A DNA stretch of 64,000 nt from Romboutsia faecis (GCF_014323405.1 NZ_JACRWE010000004.1:454057-518056); one strand, 5' to 3'; positions 1 to 9,377 are shown, counted from the first letter of the stretch. Numbers and translations are program-made. Notes: a model not told the origin generated them from the letters alone.

Positions 1-171
1 ATTATGCATAAAAGATATTCTCATGACTAATAATTTCAATTAAAGCGTATTAAAGTAATAAAAATATAGTATATATCCCAATGGAGTACTTATATTTAAT
101 TACTATAATATGCTTTCTTTGCATATAAATTATTATGGACAAAGTTATTTAATATTATTAGGAGGGGGAGT

Positions 172-1245
172 ATGTCAAAGAAAAATAATACTAAAGAGAT
201 TATGAAGTTTGCAGGTACGTACATATCGGTTTGTATTGGATCTGGATTTGCGACTGGACAGGAGATCATGCAATTTTTTTCAGCTCATGGAATAGGAAAA
301 AGTGTTTTTTCAGTTTTAGTATGCATGATTATACTATCTTATTGTGGAGCTAAACTATTAGAGATAGGTAAGAGTGCTAATTTAAGATCATCTAATGATA
401 TTTTCAATTACTTATGGGGAGAATCTATAGGTGGTATATTCAAACTATTTATGCCGGTATTTTTCCTTTGCAGTTTTGTAGTTATGGTATCTGGAGCAGG
501 TGCATCTATTAATCAGTATTATGGATTAAGTAAGGGGATAGGAAGTATAATAATGATTACCTTATCACTTATATCAGTTTTATTAGGAATGAACAAAGTA
601 GTAGATATATTAGGTAATATAGGACCTATTATTATAGCTGTATCTCTGGGTATAGGAATTATCACTATATCAAGAAATTATGACAATCTTTTAAATGCAG
701 AGAATATTATTGCAACTCTCAATGTAACTAAAGCTGTAGATAACTGGCATTTAACAGGCATTATTTATAGTGGCCTCAATGTAATTATTGTTACGACTTT
801 TTTAGTAGGAGTAGGAGAAACATCAAGTAATAAAAAAAATTGTATTTGGGGAGGTATTATAGGTGGTGTAGCATTTATGGCAGCATGTTTAATTCTAAAT
901 CTAGGGATATTATCTGATATAGGAAATATTTGTATGAATGAAATACCAACGCTATATATGGCAGATAAAATAGGACCTATAGTAGGAATTTTATTTTCAT
1001 TTATTTTAATAGCCGGAATTTATACAACATCAGTTCCACTTTTATGGAGCGTATGTAATGGATTTGCTAAAGAAGGCACATGGAAATTTAATTTAATTGC
1101 TATTATGTGTTCTATAGTAGCTTTAATTGGGGGTAAAATACCATTTTCAGCATTGGTTAATTTTATATATCCTATATCTGGAGCATTAGGCGTGATAATA
1201 ATAATTGGTATATTTATAAAAAGTATTAACTTAGGAAAATATTAG
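172..1245 (+). CDS. YkvI-family multispanning membrane protein (putative transporter)
   Basis: 357 aa, almost entirely hydrophobic, with about ten predicted membrane segments. The N-terminus has the GSGFATGQEIMQFF stretch typical of YkvI-family proteins, distant relatives of sodium:solute or APC-type transporters with a broken first helix (GSGFATG). The substrate is unknown. The start is well fixed: AGGAGGGGG lies 5-6 nt before the ATG. The gene stands alone, with a non-coding stretch downstream before the LarA-like gene. It could serve in amino acid or peptide-derived solute transport, but nothing in the sequence fixes this. Family assignment is fairly sure; function is open. Confidence 0.75.
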   Translation: MSKKNNTKEIMKFAGTYISVCIGSGFATGQEIMQFFSAHGIGKSVFSVLVCMIILSYCGAKLLEIGKSANLRSSNDIFNYLWGESIGGIFKLFMPVFFLCSFVVMVSGAGASINQYYGLSKGIGSIIMITLSLISVLLGMNKVVDILGNIGPIIIAVSLGIGIITISRNYDNLLNAENIIATLNVTKAVDNWHLTGIIYSGLNVIIVTTFLVGVGETSSNKKNCIWGGIIGGVAFMAACLILNLGILSDIGNICMNEIPTLYMADKIGPIVGILFSFILIAGIYTTSVPLLWSVCNGFAKEGTWKFNLIAIMCSIVALIGGKIPFSALVNFIYPISGALGVIIIIGIFIKSINLGKY

Positions 1246-1533
1246 AAAAATATATTTATAAGAGTGTACATAAAATTTTGGATAGACAAATTTGGTTAAT
1301 ATGAATTTAGGTACAGTAATAATAGATTACTTATTTGATTTAGAAGATAATTTAGGAAAAGCTTTGATAGTTTAAAAGAAAATTTAAAAATAATGCTAAT
1401 ACCTTATGAATATAGTACATTACCTATATTATTAAAAAATCAGAAAATAACAAAAATTTAGAAAAATTAATGATGTATTTATTATAGAATGATATAATAA
1501 ATAAAAACTATAAAAACTAGAAGGAGAGTATAT
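1246..1533. other. Non-coding stretch, possibly a decayed gene
   Basis: 288 nt of AT-rich DNA with no open frame of useful length and no clear terminator. Short frames are broken by many stops. A segment around 1370-1420 reads LKENLKIMLIPYEYSTLP and faintly recalls the middle of peptide chain release factors, but this is too weak to call a pseudogene. The Shine-Dalgarno of the next gene (AGAAGGAGAG) is at the right end. Confidence 0.3.
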
Positions 1534-2820
1534 ATGGGGGAATGTAGTTTTAAATATGGAAATGATAAATTAAATACATTCATTAAGGATGAGCATGTAA
1601 TTCAAACATTAAAGCCACAGCAAGTAGAAAAGATAAAATATATAGAGGATGAAGTATATAGAGTGCTAGACAATCCAATAGGAACTATGCCACTAAAGGA
1701 TATTGTTAAACAAGGAGAGAAGGTAGCAATCATAGTAAGTGATATAACTAGAGTTTGGATGAAAAGTAATAAGTTTGTTATTCATATAGTTAATTATCTT
1801 TCAGAATTAGGCATAAAAGATGAAGATATATTTGTAGTAATTGCATTAGGTGGACATAGAAAAAGCACAAAAGAAGAAATGATAGCAATAGTAGGAGAAG
1901 AAGTAATCAATAGAATTAAAGTATATGACCATGAATGTGAAGATAAAGAAGAATTAGTTTATCTAGGGGAATCAAGTAAAAAAACTCCTATTTATTTAAA
2001 TAAAAGAGTATATGAAGCTGATAGAGTTATATTAACAGGGGGAGTAGTATTCCATATATTTGCAGGATTTGGCGGTGGAGCTAAATCAATACTACCAGGA
2101 GTTGTAGGAATAGAAACAATACAGGCAAATCATAGATTAAGTTTTAATCCAGGAAAATCTAGTGGATTAAATCTAAATGCAGGACCGAATAGAGTAGAAG
2201 GAAATCCGTTGAGAGAAGATATGAATGAAGTTTGTAAAATAGTAAATCCAGACTTTCTATTTAATGCAATATTAGATACAGATGGAGATTTTATAAAGTT
2301 TGTTGCAGGGCACTATTATGATGCATGGTATGAGGGCTGTATGTTCATAAGAAATCTTTATGGGGTACGAGTGAAAAATCAAGCTGATATAATAGTAGCA
2401 TCAGCTGGTGGGTATCCAAAAGATATTAATTTATATCAAACTATAAAAACAATGGATAATGCTTTGTATGGGGGAAAAGAAAATAGTGTATTAATTCTTT
2501 TAAGTGAGTGTAGAGATGGACTAGGTGCAGATGAATTTGCTGACTGGTTTAAATATAAAACATTAGAGGATATGGAAAAAGCATTAAAAGAGAATTTTAC
2601 AGTACCTGGATATGCAGCATATAAAACAGCTTATACAGCTAGGTATAGAAAAGTTATACTTCTATCAGATATAGATGACAATATAATAAAAGATTTCAAC
2701 ATGATACCGTGTCATAATTTAGATGATGCTATGAATATGGCATATGAAATTTGTAAAGAAGAAAATCCAAAGGTAATATTAATGCCTTATGGAGGTAATA
2801 CATTACCGATTTCGATATAA
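1534..2820 (+). CDS. larA: LarA-like nickel-pincer-dependent racemase/epimerase
   Basis: 428 aa, normal length for the lactate racemase catalytic subunit family (two-domain cytoplasmic enzyme using a nickel-pincer nucleotide). Conserved residues known from Lactobacillus plantarum LarA are visible: D70 and R73 in SDITR, H108 in GGHR, H174 in FHIFAGFGGG, the cofactor-linked K184 in GAKSILPG, H200, and the Q302/K305 pair in NLYQTIK. It should racemise a 2-hydroxy acid such as lactate, but the family has many substrates. No larB, larC or larE (cofactor synthesis) and no lactate permease lies nearby, so the cofactor must come from elsewhere. AAGGAGAG precedes the ATG. Confidence 0.85.
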   Translation: MGECSFKYGNDKLNTFIKDEHVIQTLKPQQVEKIKYIEDEVYRVLDNPIGTMPLKDIVKQGEKVAIIVSDITRVWMKSNKFVIHIVNYLSELGIKDEDIFVVIALGGHRKSTKEEMIAIVGEEVINRIKVYDHECEDKEELVYLGESSKKTPIYLNKRVYEADRVILTGGVVFHIFAGFGGGAKSILPGVVGIETIQANHRLSFNPGKSSGLNLNAGPNRVEGNPLREDMNEVCKIVNPDFLFNAILDTDGDFIKFVAGHYYDAWYEGCMFIRNLYGVRVKNQADIIVASAGGYPKDINLYQTIKTMDNALYGGKENSVLILLSECRDGLGADEFADWFKYKTLEDMEKALKENFTVPGYAAYKTAYTARYRKVILLSDIDDNIIKDFNMIPCHNLDDAMNMAYEICKEENPKVILMPYGGNTLPISI

Positions 2821-2880
2821 GTAAAAAAGCTATTTTAAAGTAGATATTATTTACCTTAAAATAGCTTTTTTACTTATATC
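2821..2880 (+). terminator. Rho-independent terminator after the LarA-like gene
   Basis: An 18-bp inverted repeat (arms 2821-2838 and 2856-2873) begins right at the stop codon. Its A-rich left arm and T-rich right arm would allow use from both strands, serving the convergent GtrA-family gene too. Confidence 0.8.
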
Positions 2881-2948
2881 TTATAAATTTAGATAGTTTA
2901 GAGAATGTCAACTAATCGAAGTGAATCTTTTATTTTAATTAAAAATAA

Positions 2949-3371
2949 CTATTTTAACTTTGGATTGTTTATAACAAATTTCATTAAGAAAAATACTGGT
3001 ATGGTAGATACAACTGGTGCTAGCATTGGTGCAAATACTTTACTTATATTTAATACATTAACCATTAGTAAAATAACTCCCATATTTAATACATATTCAA
3101 ATATATAAACCAAGAATGTAAGTAAAAATTTCTTGAAAGAAAGGTTATTATTTTTAAATGTATATTTTGAATTTAAAAAATATGAAGCTGTTATGCTAAT
3201 GACACTTACTATTGTATATGCTATTAAATAATTCATTTTTAATCCAAGAAATAATATAAGATAAAATATTTGAGATATCCAGAAATTACTTATACCTATT
3301 ATATTAAATCTTATATACTCAACAAACTTAGATTTGGTATTTTTTAAGTTAAAAGAAAAATGCTTATTCAT
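2949..3371 (-). CDS. GtrA-family small membrane protein
   Basis: 140 aa with four predicted membrane helices and the family motif YFLNSKYTF between helices 2 and 3. GtrA-like proteins are thought to flip or help transfer polyprenyl-linked sugars for cell-surface glycosylation. No glycosyltransferase partner lies next to it, which is unusual since GtrA genes often sit beside one. The frame opens at 3377, but AAGGAG lies only 3 nt from that ATG and 9 nt from the ATG at 3371, so the latter is preferred. Its 3' end faces the LarA-like gene. Confidence 0.75.
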   Translation of the reverse strand: MNKHFSFNLKNTKSKFVEYIRFNIIGISNFWISQIFYLILFLGLKMNYLIAYTIVSVISITASYFLNSKYTFKNNNLSFKKFLLTFLVYIFEYVLNMGVILLMVNVLNISKVFAPMLAPVVSTIPVFFLMKFVINNPKLK

Positions 3372-3702
3372 TTTCATAATCTCCTTTTAAATTGTAATAT
3401 AAGTAATTATATAATAATAAAAAAAAGTTGTATATACAGGTTATTATGCCTAAAATTTAAAATCAAATTATAAATATTAGATACATATCTTTGAATATAT
3501 CTAATATTTATAATTGAAATGTTAGTAATATTGTTTCACTTGATATGATTACCATTATATTTTTAAAATCAGCAAATATAATGGTAAAAATGAATATATA
3601 TATATGAGACATAGTTAAAAATACATAATTCATATTCTATAATTGATTTAAATTATAACTTACTTAAATGCTAAGGGAACTATGATTTTTGGAGGTTTAG
3701 TT
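3372..3702. other. Divergent intergenic region with two hairpins
   Basis: About 330 nt between divergent genes. It holds two perfect inverted repeats: an 18-bp stem with arms 3466-3483 and 3497-3514, and a 13-bp stem with arms 3550-3562 and 3574-3586. Neither is followed by a T-tract on either strand, so they do not look like terminators. No open frame of note is present. Confidence 0.6.
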
Positions 3703-4158
3703 ATGAAACAACCTAGAAAATATGATTATAGAAGCTATTTGCCAGAGAAGATATATTTTGAATATCTAATGAGAAATGATGAATTAGAAGAAATAAAGTT
3801 AACTAAGGAAGAAATGGAAGCTATAAATTTAAAAGATGTAAAGGGATATACTAAAAGAGAATGCTCAAAAAAAATGGGGATATCAAGGAAAAACTTTCAA
3901 ATTTTAATAGAGGAAGCTCGAAAAAAAATTTCAAGGGCATTAATCGAAGGAAAGTCAATAAAGCTAATTTTAGAAGAAGAAGTTGAGGAAGAAGATTTAC
4001 ATGACGTAAAAGCCTGTAAATTTAGATGTGCCATATGTGGATATATTTACTATGTAAATTATGAATATCAAGACATTGTTTGTCCGAAGTGTAATTCAAG
4101 AAAAGTGATGTCAAGTGAAGATGCTGGATTTATCAAAAAATGGTCATATAAGAAGTAG
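3703..4158 (+). CDS. DUF134-family HTH protein with C-terminal zinc ribbon
   Basis: 151 aa. The N-terminal ~85 residues match the DUF134 helix-turn-helix pattern (PRK start, TKEEMEAINLKDVKGYTKRECSKKMGISRKNFQ, then ARKKISRALIEGKSI), which resembles sigma-factor region 4 in layout. The C-terminal part carries CAICGY...CPKC, a four-Cys zinc ribbon. It is probably a DNA-binding regulator; no target is known. The frame opens at 3682, but GGAGG at 3691-3695 lies 7 nt before the ATG at 3703. A small two-helix membrane protein gene follows and may be cotranscribed. Confidence 0.75.
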   Translation: MKQPRKYDYRSYLPEKIYFEYLMRNDELEEIKLTKEEMEAINLKDVKGYTKRECSKKMGISRKNFQILIEEARKKISRALIEGKSIKLILEEEVEEEDLHDVKACKFRCAICGYIYYVNYEYQDIVCPKCNSRKVMSSEDAGFIKKWSYKK

Positions 4159-4263
4159 ATAATAATTGACTTAGTAATTTTAGTCTGATATTATTACTTT
4201 AATGCCACAATCATATAACTTGAATCTTTTATTCAAGATTTTAGGAATAGAGGAGATGACAAG

Positions 4264-4470
4264 GTGAAAATATTAGACACAGTAATAATAGGAATAGATT
4301 TAATGCTATTTATGTATTTTTATAATGTAGCAATAAATACGACTGATATGACAACAAGATTAATATCTTGTGCAGCTATGACTTTTGAAGTTTATTTTAT
4401 TAGAAAACATATAAAAATAATGAGAAAGATAAATATAGCAAAAGATGAAAATGTAACGAAAGATAAGTAA
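4264..4470 (+). CDS. Small membrane protein of unknown function
   Basis: 68 aa with a GTG start 8 nt after GAGGAG. Two hydrophobic segments (about residues 5-25 and 33-50) are followed by a charged Lys-rich tail. I recognise no family. It lies 105 nt after the DUF134 gene and ahead of a terminator, so the two may form one transcription unit. Being a clean frame with a good ribosome site, it is likely real, but no role can be given. Confidence 0.6.
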   Translation: MKILDTVIIGIDLMLFMYFYNVAINTTDMTTRLISCAAMTFEVYFIRKHIKIMRKINIAKDENVTKDK

Positions 4471-4482
4471 TAGTTAATAATA

Positions 4483-4509
4483 AAAGTACCTAAATTTAGG
4501 TGCTTTTTT
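4483..4509 (+). terminator. Rho-independent terminator
   Basis: A 10-bp stem (AGTACCTAAA/TTTAGGTGCT, with one G-U pair) is followed by a run of six T. It closes the DUF134 / small membrane protein unit. Confidence 0.85.
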
Positions 4510-4617
4510 AATTCTTTAAAATTTTTATATGTATAGATCTTATATTAAATTAATTATGGTAAATTATAAATTTAAAAAGGAAAATAATAAATATATTATT
4601 TTACATAGGAGGAAGAT

Positions 4618-5493
4618 ATGAAGAGACAATTTGAAATTAGTTATTCTTTTGGATATGTATATGACAAAAGTAAATTAGTTGCTATGTATCCAGTTGGTAC
4701 AAATATAATTAATGAAGATGAATATGAAATGGAGGTTGAAGTAGCATTTTTAGAAGATGGTATAGAAGCAGCTTTTGAAGATGAAGATATAAAGATTGCA
4801 AATGACACAATGAAGCCATTAGAAATGTTTTTAATGAAACCTAATAAAATTATACCTTTTGTGGAAAACATAAAGGATGCTAATACTAAAGAAGAATTAA
4901 GTAAATTAGTAAAAGAATTTGATGAAGAATATGAAATGAAAAATAACTACATAGAAAAAGGTTATAAAATAGTAGATTTTTATGACGTATTTAAAAATGT
5001 AGTAGATTTTATTCCGCAAGAGAATTTAGAGAATTTAAATATACTAAAAATAGAATATGATGATTTTAGATTGGATGATTTTCTAAATGACATAAGGAAT
5101 AATTTAGATGAAGTAATGGATAGTGACTTAATACCTTTAGCAATGGAAAAAAGCAATCATACTCCAAGATTATTTGTAAAATCGAAAAATAATGAAAGTA
5201 ATAGTTTTTATGTACCATTTGCAGTAAATGGAAGCTCTCAAAATACAAAAATAGTTTGTGCAAATAAAGAGAAGATAGATGATGTAAATATAGATATAGG
5301 AGATTTAGAGATATCTATGACGAAGGACGCAGGTTATATTATTGAAAGAACAAATAATATATTGACTTTCAAAATAAGCAATTTTAATAGTCAAACAGAA
5401 AATAATAATCAGATAACTCAAATTGTTGACTATGCTGGGAAAATAAAGCCTATGATGATAGAGTTTTTAAATTCATATATTAAAAATATTTAA
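4618..5493 (+). CDS. Acidic protein of unknown function
   Basis: 291 aa, strongly acidic, rich in Asp, Glu and Asn, with no signal peptide or membrane segment, so probably cytoplasmic. AGGAGG sits about 6 nt before the ATG. I recognise no domain. The first ~100 residues (FEISYSFGYVYDKSKLVAMYPVG...) look like a beta-rich domain, the middle is helical and charged, and the C-terminus is again beta-rich. It stands alone between a terminator and the HEXXH lipoprotein gene. It is a real gene by codon use and ribosome site; function unknown. Confidence 0.6.
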   Translation: MKRQFEISYSFGYVYDKSKLVAMYPVGTNIINEDEYEMEVEVAFLEDGIEAAFEDEDIKIANDTMKPLEMFLMKPNKIIPFVENIKDANTKEELSKLVKEFDEEYEMKNNYIEKGYKIVDFYDVFKNVVDFIPQENLENLNILKIEYDDFRLDDFLNDIRNNLDEVMDSDLIPLAMEKSNHTPRLFVKSKNNESNSFYVPFAVNGSSQNTKIVCANKEKIDDVNIDIGDLEISMTKDAGYIIERTNNILTFKISNFNSQTENNNQITQIVDYAGKIKPMMIEFLNSYIKNI

Positions 5494-5582
5494 ATAAATT
5501 AGTATATTACCATTGATTTTGAAAAATAATAATCTTATCAAATTTATTATTCTAAATTAGCTTAATCAGAAAGGATTTAAAT

Positions 5583-6713
5583 ATGATTAGAAAAAGGTTT
5601 TTTATATTAATGGTAATTTTAATATGTACAATAGGATTAATATCCTGTAACAGAAATGAAAAAACAGAAATAAACCCTATTGATATGGAGGTTAATATAG
5701 GACAATTACCTTATGATGATTTAGAAAAAGAATGGTCAGTTATGAATATGGATAAATATATTTTAAGAACTGCTCAACAAATATGGAGCACTTGGTCCAG
5801 TGTGGATAAGATATGGCCAGGTGTAGATTTCTCGAAATATAATGTCTTATATGTTTCCACAGATGGAGAGAATGCTTGGTTAATAAATCCTAAAAATGAA
5901 ATAACGAAATTTAGTGGAAAAGATTTACCTGATAAATTTAAGGCTACAGGTGAAGAAATGAGTTTTACAAGTTCAGAAGAGACTTTAAATGGAAAACCAA
6001 CTATAAAGGTAGAGGTAAATCCGAAAATGTTTGAAGAACCGTATAGTGTTAGCGAATTTAAATCATTACCAACTGGTACGAATTTATTTCCTTTTACTGT
6101 TCATGAGGAATTTCATCATTATCAAAATACCTGGAAAATTAATGATATAAATCAAGAAGAGTTATTGCAAGAAGGGATTGAAAATTTTGAAGCGAGACAA
6201 GAAAGACTTGAAATTTTAAATTGTTTAAATAAAGCTGTATTGGACCCAGATAAAGAAACACAGTACCTAGAAGCTGCAAAATGGTGGTTTAATAAGTATA
6301 AAATGGATAATGAAAAAGAATATAATATGATCAAAAGTATAGATATTTTAGAAGGTACAGCTAGATACTTTGATATGGCAGTTAATGTTAGGTCAATAAA
6401 AGGAATGGATATTAGCGAAGATGAAGTCTTTAAAGTATATCAAAATATGGTAAGGGAAGACTATACATTTTCATCAGATAGATTTTTCGGATTACCAGAT
6501 GAAGAGTCCTATGATATTGGTGGTTTATGTGGTATTATTTTAGAAAAACAAAATAATAAAGAATGGAAAAAAGAGTCTGAAAATGGAACACCACCATTAG
6601 AAATCCTTTTAAAGAATTATAAACAAACACCTCAAGAGCCCTCACCTGAAGTTAAGAAAATTATAGAGGATATAAAATTAAAAAGAGAGCAATTAAATAA
6701 CGAAGAAGAATAA
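5583..6713 (+). CDS. Lipoprotein with gluzincin-like metallopeptidase motif
   Basis: 376 aa. The N-terminus is a lipoprotein signal (positive MIRKR, hydrophobic stretch, then LISC with Cys22 as lipidation site), so it should be anchored outside the membrane. HEEFH at 174-178 is a HEXXH zinc site, and EGTA at 257-260, about 80 residues later, fits the third ligand of a gluzincin. The rest matches no peptidase family I can name. The C-terminus is Lys/Glu-rich. It is a candidate surface protease or zinc-binding protein; activity is inferred from the motifs only. A strong terminator follows. Confidence 0.6.
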   Translation: MIRKRFFILMVILICTIGLISCNRNEKTEINPIDMEVNIGQLPYDDLEKEWSVMNMDKYILRTAQQIWSTWSSVDKIWPGVDFSKYNVLYVSTDGENAWLINPKNEITKFSGKDLPDKFKATGEEMSFTSSEETLNGKPTIKVEVNPKMFEEPYSVSEFKSLPTGTNLFPFTVHEEFHHYQNTWKINDINQEELLQEGIENFEARQERLEILNCLNKAVLDPDKETQYLEAAKWWFNKYKMDNEKEYNMIKSIDILEGTARYFDMAVNVRSIKGMDISEDEVFKVYQNMVREDYTFSSDRFFGLPDEESYDIGGLCGIILEKQNNKEWKKESENGTPPLEILLKNYKQTPQEPSPEVKKIIEDIKLKREQLNNEEE

Positions 6714-6728
6714 GGTATTTAAAATAAT

Positions 6729-6772
6729 AAAAAGAAAAGTTGATTTCAAAATAGAAATCAACTTTTCTTTTT
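6729..6772. terminator. Bidirectional terminator between convergent genes
   Basis: An inverted repeat of about 18 bp (arms near 6729-6746 and 6755-6772) has A-rich and T-rich outer ends. It can serve both the lipoprotein gene (+) and the CotF-like gene (-). Confidence 0.85.
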
Positions 6773-6789
6773 ATTATTGAAGTTTATAG

Positions 6790-7293
6790 TTATTGCTGAT
6801 TATACATTCCATGGCTAGACATATAATCATAAATTTTTTTGCCATGTTCTTGTTCTTCTGTTTGAATATGGTTTAAAACATTTCTTACATTTTCATCTCT
6901 AAATTCAAAGATTGCTGTATTGTATGTAGAAGAGACATATTTTTCAGTTGATAGTAAGTCAGTACAAAGTATTTTATCTTCTTGATTGTAAGATGGCATT
7001 TGAGGATTTACATTTATATTGTTTTTTAATGTATTTCCTTGCATTTGAATACTTTGTTGTGGTTGATTATTTTGTTGATTTTGTTTACTTCCAGTGCTAG
7101 GAACTGTTCCATTTAGTAATTGGTTAATGCTGTTTAAATGTTGTTGTTCTTGTTGTTCTAATTGGTTAAATAAAGATTTTAAATTAGGATAACTAGCTTT
7201 TTCTGCTGCTTGTTTATACTTATTTACACAAAGTTCTTCATGTTCTTTTTCATCTTGTAGTAACATTCTTTCTTTATTATTTAAATTAATCAT
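6790..7293 (-). CDS. CotF-family spore coat protein
   Basis: 167 aa. The N-terminal helical hairpin (LLQDEKEHEELCVNKYKQAAEKA...NLKSLFNQLEQQEQQHLNSINQLL) and the C-terminal one (LLSTEKYVSSTYNTAIFEF...HIQTEEQEHGKKIYDYM) are ferritin-like halves typical of CotF/YhcQ-type coat proteins. They are joined by a Gln/Asn-rich linker (about residues 68-100). It is likely a structural protein of the spore coat. The frame opens 15 nt earlier at a TTG, but GGAGGTG then overlaps it and sits correctly for the ATG at 7293. It is divergent from the RNase J gene. Confidence 0.8.
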   Translation of the reverse strand: MINLNNKERMLLQDEKEHEELCVNKYKQAAEKASYPNLKSLFNQLEQQEQQHLNSINQLLNGTVPSTGSKQNQQNNQPQQSIQMQGNTLKNNINVNPQMPSYNQEDKILCTDLLSTEKYVSSTYNTAIFEFRDENVRNVLNHIQTEEQEHGKKIYDYMSSHGMYNQQ

Positions 7294-7417
7294 GAAAAAC
7301 ACCTCCAATCTTATTTTGCATATAATCTTATAAATTATTCCCTAGTGAACATAGATTTTAATTTATTGTAAAAAATAATATAAATAGTTTAAAGATAGTG
7401 AATAAGGAGAAATTCGT

Positions 7418-9079
7418 ATGAATAATAATAGTGTAAAAATAATACCCTTAGGGGGACTTGGAGAAATAGGTAAAAATATCACAGCAATAGAATATAAAGA
7501 TGAAATAATAGTCATAGACTGTGGGGTGTCTTTTCCTGATGAAGAAATGTATGGAGTAGACTTAGTTATACCTGATATAACTTATTTAATTGAAAGAGAA
7601 GATAAGGTAAAAGGTTTATTCTTAACTCATGGTCATGAAGATCATATAGGAGCAATACCATATATATTAAAACAATTAAATATGCCTATATATGGAACAA
7701 AATTAACTCTGGGATTAGTTGAAAGTAAATTAAAAGAACATAATATTTTAGATTCATCAACATTAAACTCTGTAAATCCAGGGGATATAGTTCAATTAGA
7801 TAAAATAGGAATAGAGTTTATTAGAGCTACTCATAGTATAGCAGACTCTTGTTCTTTAGCTATATTTACACCAGTAGGAACTATAGTTCATACTGGTGAT
7901 TTTAAAATAGACTATACGCCGATAGATGGTTTAGTTATGGATTTAAATAGATTTTCAACTTTAGGAGATGAAGGAGTACTTTTACTATTAGCAGATAGTA
8001 CAAATGTAGAAAGAGAAGGTCATTCCATATCTGAAAAAGTAATAGGAGAAACCTTAAATAGAATTTTCTCAGGAGCAAAAGGAAGGATTATTGTAGCAAC
8101 TTTCGCTTCTAATATACATAGGATGCAACAAATTGCAAATGCATCGATAAAAGAAAATAGAAAAATTGCTTTTAGTGGGAGAAGTATGGAAAATGTATCT
8201 AAAGTTGCTATGGATTTAGGTTATCTTCATATACCTGAAGAGTCAGTTATAGATATAGATGATATTAATAATTATCCAAATGAAAATATAACTATAATAA
8301 CAACAGGAAGTCAAGGAGAGCCAATGGCAGGTCTATCGAGAATAGCTCATGGTTCTCACAAAAAAATAGAAATATATAAAGATGATTTATTTATTATTTC
8401 GGCATCACCAATACCGGGGAATGATAAGATTATTTCAAGGGTAATAAATCAGCTATTTAGAAAAGGTGTAGAAGTGATTTATGAAGATTTAGAAGAGATT
8501 CATGTATCAGGACATGCATATAGAGAAGAATTAAAATTAATCCATACATTAGTAAAGCCAAAATATTTTATGCCAGTCCATGGAGAATACAGACATCTAA
8601 AGCATCATAGTGACTTAGCTATAAAACTTGGTATGGATCCAGAGAATGTTTTTACATTAGAAACTGGTCAAGTTTTAGAAATATCAGAAGATAAAGCTGT
8701 GACAAGTGAAAATGTACATACAGGAGTATTGTATGTAGATGGAATCGGTGTTGGAGATGTAGGAAATATTGTTCTAAGAGATAGAAGATATTTAGCTAAT
8801 GATGGTATGGTGACAATAGTTCTAGCTATTGATAGAAATACTTATGAGATTGTAGCAGGGCCAGATGTTATAACAAGAGGATTTATATATGCTAGAGAAT
8901 CAGAAGATTTAATAAAGGATATAAAAGATATTTCTAGAACTGCAGTCGAAAAATATTTAGATGATAAAGTTTTAGAATGGCAAGTATTAAAAAGTAGTGT
9001 AAAAAAATCTGTGGAATATCATTTATATAGTAAAACAAAAAGAAGACCTAGTGTGTTTCCTATAATAATGGAAGTATAA
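7418..9079 (+). CDS. rnj: Ribonuclease J
   Basis: 553 aa, the usual length. It is a metallo-beta-lactamase / beta-CASP nuclease: the zinc motif HGHEDH is at 71-76, the beta-CASP domain lies in the middle (SGRSMENVSKVA...), PVHGEYRHLKHH carries later ligands, and a C-terminal domain ends the protein. RNase J combines 5'-3' exonuclease and endonuclease activity in mRNA decay and rRNA maturation in Firmicutes. A GGAGA ribosome site precedes the ATG. It is monocistronic and divergent from the CotF gene. Whether a second RNase J exists elsewhere cannot be seen here. Confidence 0.95.
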   Translation: MNNNSVKIIPLGGLGEIGKNITAIEYKDEIIVIDCGVSFPDEEMYGVDLVIPDITYLIEREDKVKGLFLTHGHEDHIGAIPYILKQLNMPIYGTKLTLGLVESKLKEHNILDSSTLNSVNPGDIVQLDKIGIEFIRATHSIADSCSLAIFTPVGTIVHTGDFKIDYTPIDGLVMDLNRFSTLGDEGVLLLLADSTNVEREGHSISEKVIGETLNRIFSGAKGRIIVATFASNIHRMQQIANASIKENRKIAFSGRSMENVSKVAMDLGYLHIPEESVIDIDDINNYPNENITIITTGSQGEPMAGLSRIAHGSHKKIEIYKDDLFIISASPIPGNDKIISRVINQLFRKGVEVIYEDLEEIHVSGHAYREELKLIHTLVKPKYFMPVHGEYRHLKHHSDLAIKLGMDPENVFTLETGQVLEISEDKAVTSENVHTGVLYVDGIGVGDVGNIVLRDRRYLANDGMVTIVLAIDRNTYEIVAGPDVITRGFIYARESEDLIKDIKDISRTAVEKYLDDKVLEWQVLKSSVKKSVEYHLYSKTKRRPSVFPIIMEV

Positions 9080-9172
9080 AATAAAAAAAGTAATGTCAAA
9101 AATCATAGTTGTCTCATAGTATAAGTTAGAAGTTGAATAGAACTTCCAAAATAATGACAAGGGGGCAGTCTG

Positions 9173-9364
9173 ATGCTAGACAGATTTTTTGGAAACGATG
9201 AATGTTTTGGAATGGGATGGTGGATTATAGTATTATTCTTCTTATTCTTAGCATTCCAAGATGTATGGGTAGATTTTGATATTTGTGCTTGGATACCATT
9301 CTTAATATTATTATTAATAGTTTGTGGTGCAGGCGACTTTTTTGACGGTGGATGTGGCTGCTAA
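9173..9364 (+). CDS. Small hydrophobic protein with Cys/Gly tail
   Basis: 63 aa. Residues 17-30 and 40-52 are hydrophobic, and the C-terminus is GDFFDGGCGC. AGGGGG lies 8 nt upstream of the ATG and a strong terminator follows, so the frame is likely expressed. No family is recognised. Small two-helix proteins of this kind are common in sporulating clostridia, but a spore role here is only a guess. Confidence 0.6.
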   Translation: MLDRFFGNDECFGMGWWIIVLFFLFLAFQDVWVDFDICAWIPFLILLLIVCGAGDFFDGGCGC

Positions 9365-9377
9365 CGTAAAGAAGTTT

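Noticed and set aside
1260..1460. Possible remnant of a peptide chain release factor gene
   Set aside because: Only a short LKENLKIMLIP-like match amid many stops; within chance for this composition.
2905..3108. 67-codon + frame opposite the GtrA gene
   Set aside because: Antisense to a recognisable gene, with no ribosome site.
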